Below are positions 62,731 to 64,000 of a stretch of DNA of 64,000 bases, in pieces. The translations under genes were made by a program, and so were the position numbers. The stretch comes from RPQJ01 sp963700045. Its GTDB lineage: Bacteria; Pseudomonadota; Gammaproteobacteria; Steroidobacterales; Steroidobacteraceae. Numbering within the stretch: the first letter of the stretch is position 1; each line of letters starts with the position of its first letter. The notes under the pieces are model-generated. The model made no database searches, was not told where the DNA came from, and was given only the letters and a program-made list of their open reading frames with translations. Location: positions 109,488 to 173,487 of the forward strand of contig CAVOWK010000013.1 in the NCBI GenBank assembly GCA_963700045.1, read 5' to 3'.

Positions 62731-63774
62731 TGAAAATCCTGGTCACCGGCGCTGCCGGCTTCATCGGCTACCACACTGCGAGGATCCTGCTCGATCGCGG
62801 TGACGAGGTGGTCGGCCTCGACAACCTGAACGACTACTACGACGTGCGGCTCAAGCACGCGCGCCTGGATCAGCTCAAGAGCCAGGCCGGGCTTCAAGTT
62901 CGTCAAGCTCGACCTCGCCGACCGCGAGGGGATGAAGGAACTGTTCGCCCGCGAGAAGTTCGACCGGGTGATCCACCTGGCCGCGCAGGCGGGCGTGCGA
63001 TATTCCATCGAGAACCCGCTCGCCTATGTCGACAGCAACGTGGTCGGCACGGCCAACGTGCTCGAAGGCTGCCGTCACAACGGTGTCGAGCACCTGGTGT
63101 ATGCGTCGACCAGTTCGGTCTACGGCGCCAATACGAAGATGCCGTTCTCGGTTCACCAGAACGTCGATCACCCGCTGTCGTTCTACGCGGCGACCAAGAA
63201 GGCCAACGAGCTGATGGCGCACACGTATGCGCACCTGTACTCGTTGCCGGTCACGGGCCTGCGGTTCTTCACGGTCTACGGCCCCTGGGGCCGTCCCGAC
63301 ATGGCGCTGTTCCTGTTCACCAGGAATATCCTGGCCGGCAAGCCGATCGACGTCTTCAACTACGGCCACCATCGCCGCGACTTCACCTATGTGGGTGATA
63401 TCGCGCAGGGCGTGGTGCGCGCCTGCGACCGGGTCGCGACTGGCAATCCCGAGTGGAACAGCGACGCCCCGGATCCTGCGTCGAGCAAGGCACCGTACCG
63501 GCTGTACAACATCGGCAACAACGAGCCGGTCGAACTCCTCACGTACATCCGCACGCTCGAGGATTGCCTCGGCAAGAAGGCCGAGATGAACCTGCTGCCG
63601 CTGCAGGCGGGCGACGTGCCGGACACCTGGGCCAACATCGACGAGCTGACGCGGGACGTGGGTTACACGCCGGCCACCCCGGTGTCCGTCGGTATCCGCA
63701 ATTTCGTGGACTGGTACCTCGAGTACTACAAGGACGAGGAGCCGGCGAATTCGAGGGTCGTCAACCTCGGCTGA
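62730..63774 (+). pseudogene. UDP-glucuronate 4-epimerase-like NAD-dependent epimerase, single frameshift
   Basis: Extended SDR. Start frame ILVTGAAGFIGYHTARIL and DNLNDYYDVRLKHARL to about 62888, then the +1 frame FKFVKLDLADREGMKEL through AAQAGVRYSIENP, ASTSSVYG, active-site YAATKKANE and FTVYGPWGRPDMALFLF to 63774. One extra G in GCCGGGCTTC (62889-62891) accounts for the break. Family members interconvert UDP-glucuronate and UDP-galacturonate for capsule or LPS. ATG overlaps the dehydrogenase TAA. Confidence 0.82.
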
Positions 63775-63781
63775 AGGCTTT

Positions 63782-63864
63782 GCAGGCGGTCGCTCCGGGA
63801 CCCCCCCGGAGATTGGAAAGGCAGACACGCGCTCGGGGGGGGAGGTCCCGGAGCGGCCACCTGC
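63782..63864. repeat. Hairpin repeat copy 3 (conserved loop GGAAAGGCAGACAC)
   Basis: Outer arms GCAGGCGGTCGCTCCGGGAC (63782-63801) and its near-complement at 63845-63864 (two mismatches), with inner C7/G8 tracts around the invariant 14-nt loop at 63815-63828. It lies between the epimerase gene and pgi, 62 kb from copies 1 and 2. Confidence 0.85.
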
Positions 63865-63938
63865 GAGAGCGCCTGCGCAACGCGCAGCTGGCGCTGCCGG
63901 CTTTTGCGGCAGAGCGTGCCGACCGTTAAGCTGCGCGG

Positions 63939-64000
63939 ATGAGCACATCCCGTACCGAACTCCCAGCCTGGAAGGCACTCGAGACGCACGCTGCCCAGCT
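63939..64000 (+). CDS. pgi: Glucose-6-phosphate isomerase, 5' end only
   Basis: Only about 20 codons before the window ends. The start MSTSRTELPAWKALETHAAQ matches the usual Pgi N-terminus (a short leader, then AWxALxxH). Recognised on this short stretch alone, so moderately sure. Confidence 0.6.
   Translation, partial: MSTSRTELPAWKALETHAAQ

Noticed and set aside
1..64000. Insertion sequences, prophage or plasmid genes
   Set aside because: No transposase, integrase, phage structural or replication-initiator gene could be recognised.

Overview
The window is GC-rich chromosomal DNA with dense coding. It looks like a gammaproteobacterium. The orders tig-clpP-clpX-lon-hupB-tRNA-ppiD-fabI and gloB | methyltransferase-rnhA-dnaQ are gammaproteobacterial, and the accessory content (CoA ligases, SDRs, TonB receptors, WS/DGAT) would fit an environmental lipid- or steroid/terpenoid-degrading lineage such as Nevskiales/Steroidobacterales. 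The lineage is inference from gene content only.

Accessory half (1-43.5 kb). 0-17.3 kb holds an MFS transporter, four class I acyl-CoA ligases, three small NTF2/SnoaL-like proteins, short-chain dehydrogenases, a DUF1295 membrane protein, a TonB receptor and a molybdopterin oxidoreductase. This looks like a catabolic set for a hydrophobic carboxylic acid. 17.5-25.4 kb is a probable glycerolipid/wax-ester operon (HAD-acyltransferase fusion, PlsB-like, WS/DGAT, alpha/beta hydrolase) followed by a thioesterase and a second DUF1295 protein. 25.3-32.2 kb has a double-HxlR regulator, an SDR, a carotenoid-oxygenase-family enzyme, a nitronate monooxygenase-like enzyme, a lipocalin-like protein and a PaaN-type aldehyde dehydrogenase. 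32.3-42.4 kb has a MocR-type regulator with an extra C-terminal domain, a nitrilase-family amidase, a second TonB receptor, a TPR-sulfotransferase, a serine hydrolase and an MFS transporter. A 16-bp motif (ACTTGC-N8-AC) recurs in five intergenic regions upstream of the lipid genes, including directly upstream of the HxlR gene.

Housekeeping half (43.5-64 kb). tRNA-Leu, tig, clpP, clpX, lon, hupB, tRNA-Val, tRNA-Asp, ppiD, fabI, mltD, gloB, a methyltransferase, rnhA, an inserted degT aminotransferase, dnaQ, nhaB, a nucleotide-sugar dehydrogenase, a UDP-glucuronate-epimerase-like gene and the start of pgi.

Most unusual content. (1) A family of intergenic elements bounded by inverted arrays of a telomere-like heptamer (GGGGTTA/GGGGATA): twelve arms, strictly alternating in orientation, all between 43.48 and 59.11 kb. 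One element carries a gene for a four-helix-bundle (23S-intervening-sequence/S23) protein; the short ones look like non-autonomous derivatives. The arms abut or overlap start and stop codons of neighbouring genes. (2) Three long hairpins with an identical 14-nt loop, of which the first two differ by fully compensated stem changes. (3) Several genes (SDR at 9.5 kb, HAD-acyltransferase, TPR-sulfotransferase, dnaQ, nucleotide-sugar dehydrogenase, epimerase) read only across frame changes, nearly all explained by single-base insertions, so sequence error must be excluded before calling them pseudogenes.
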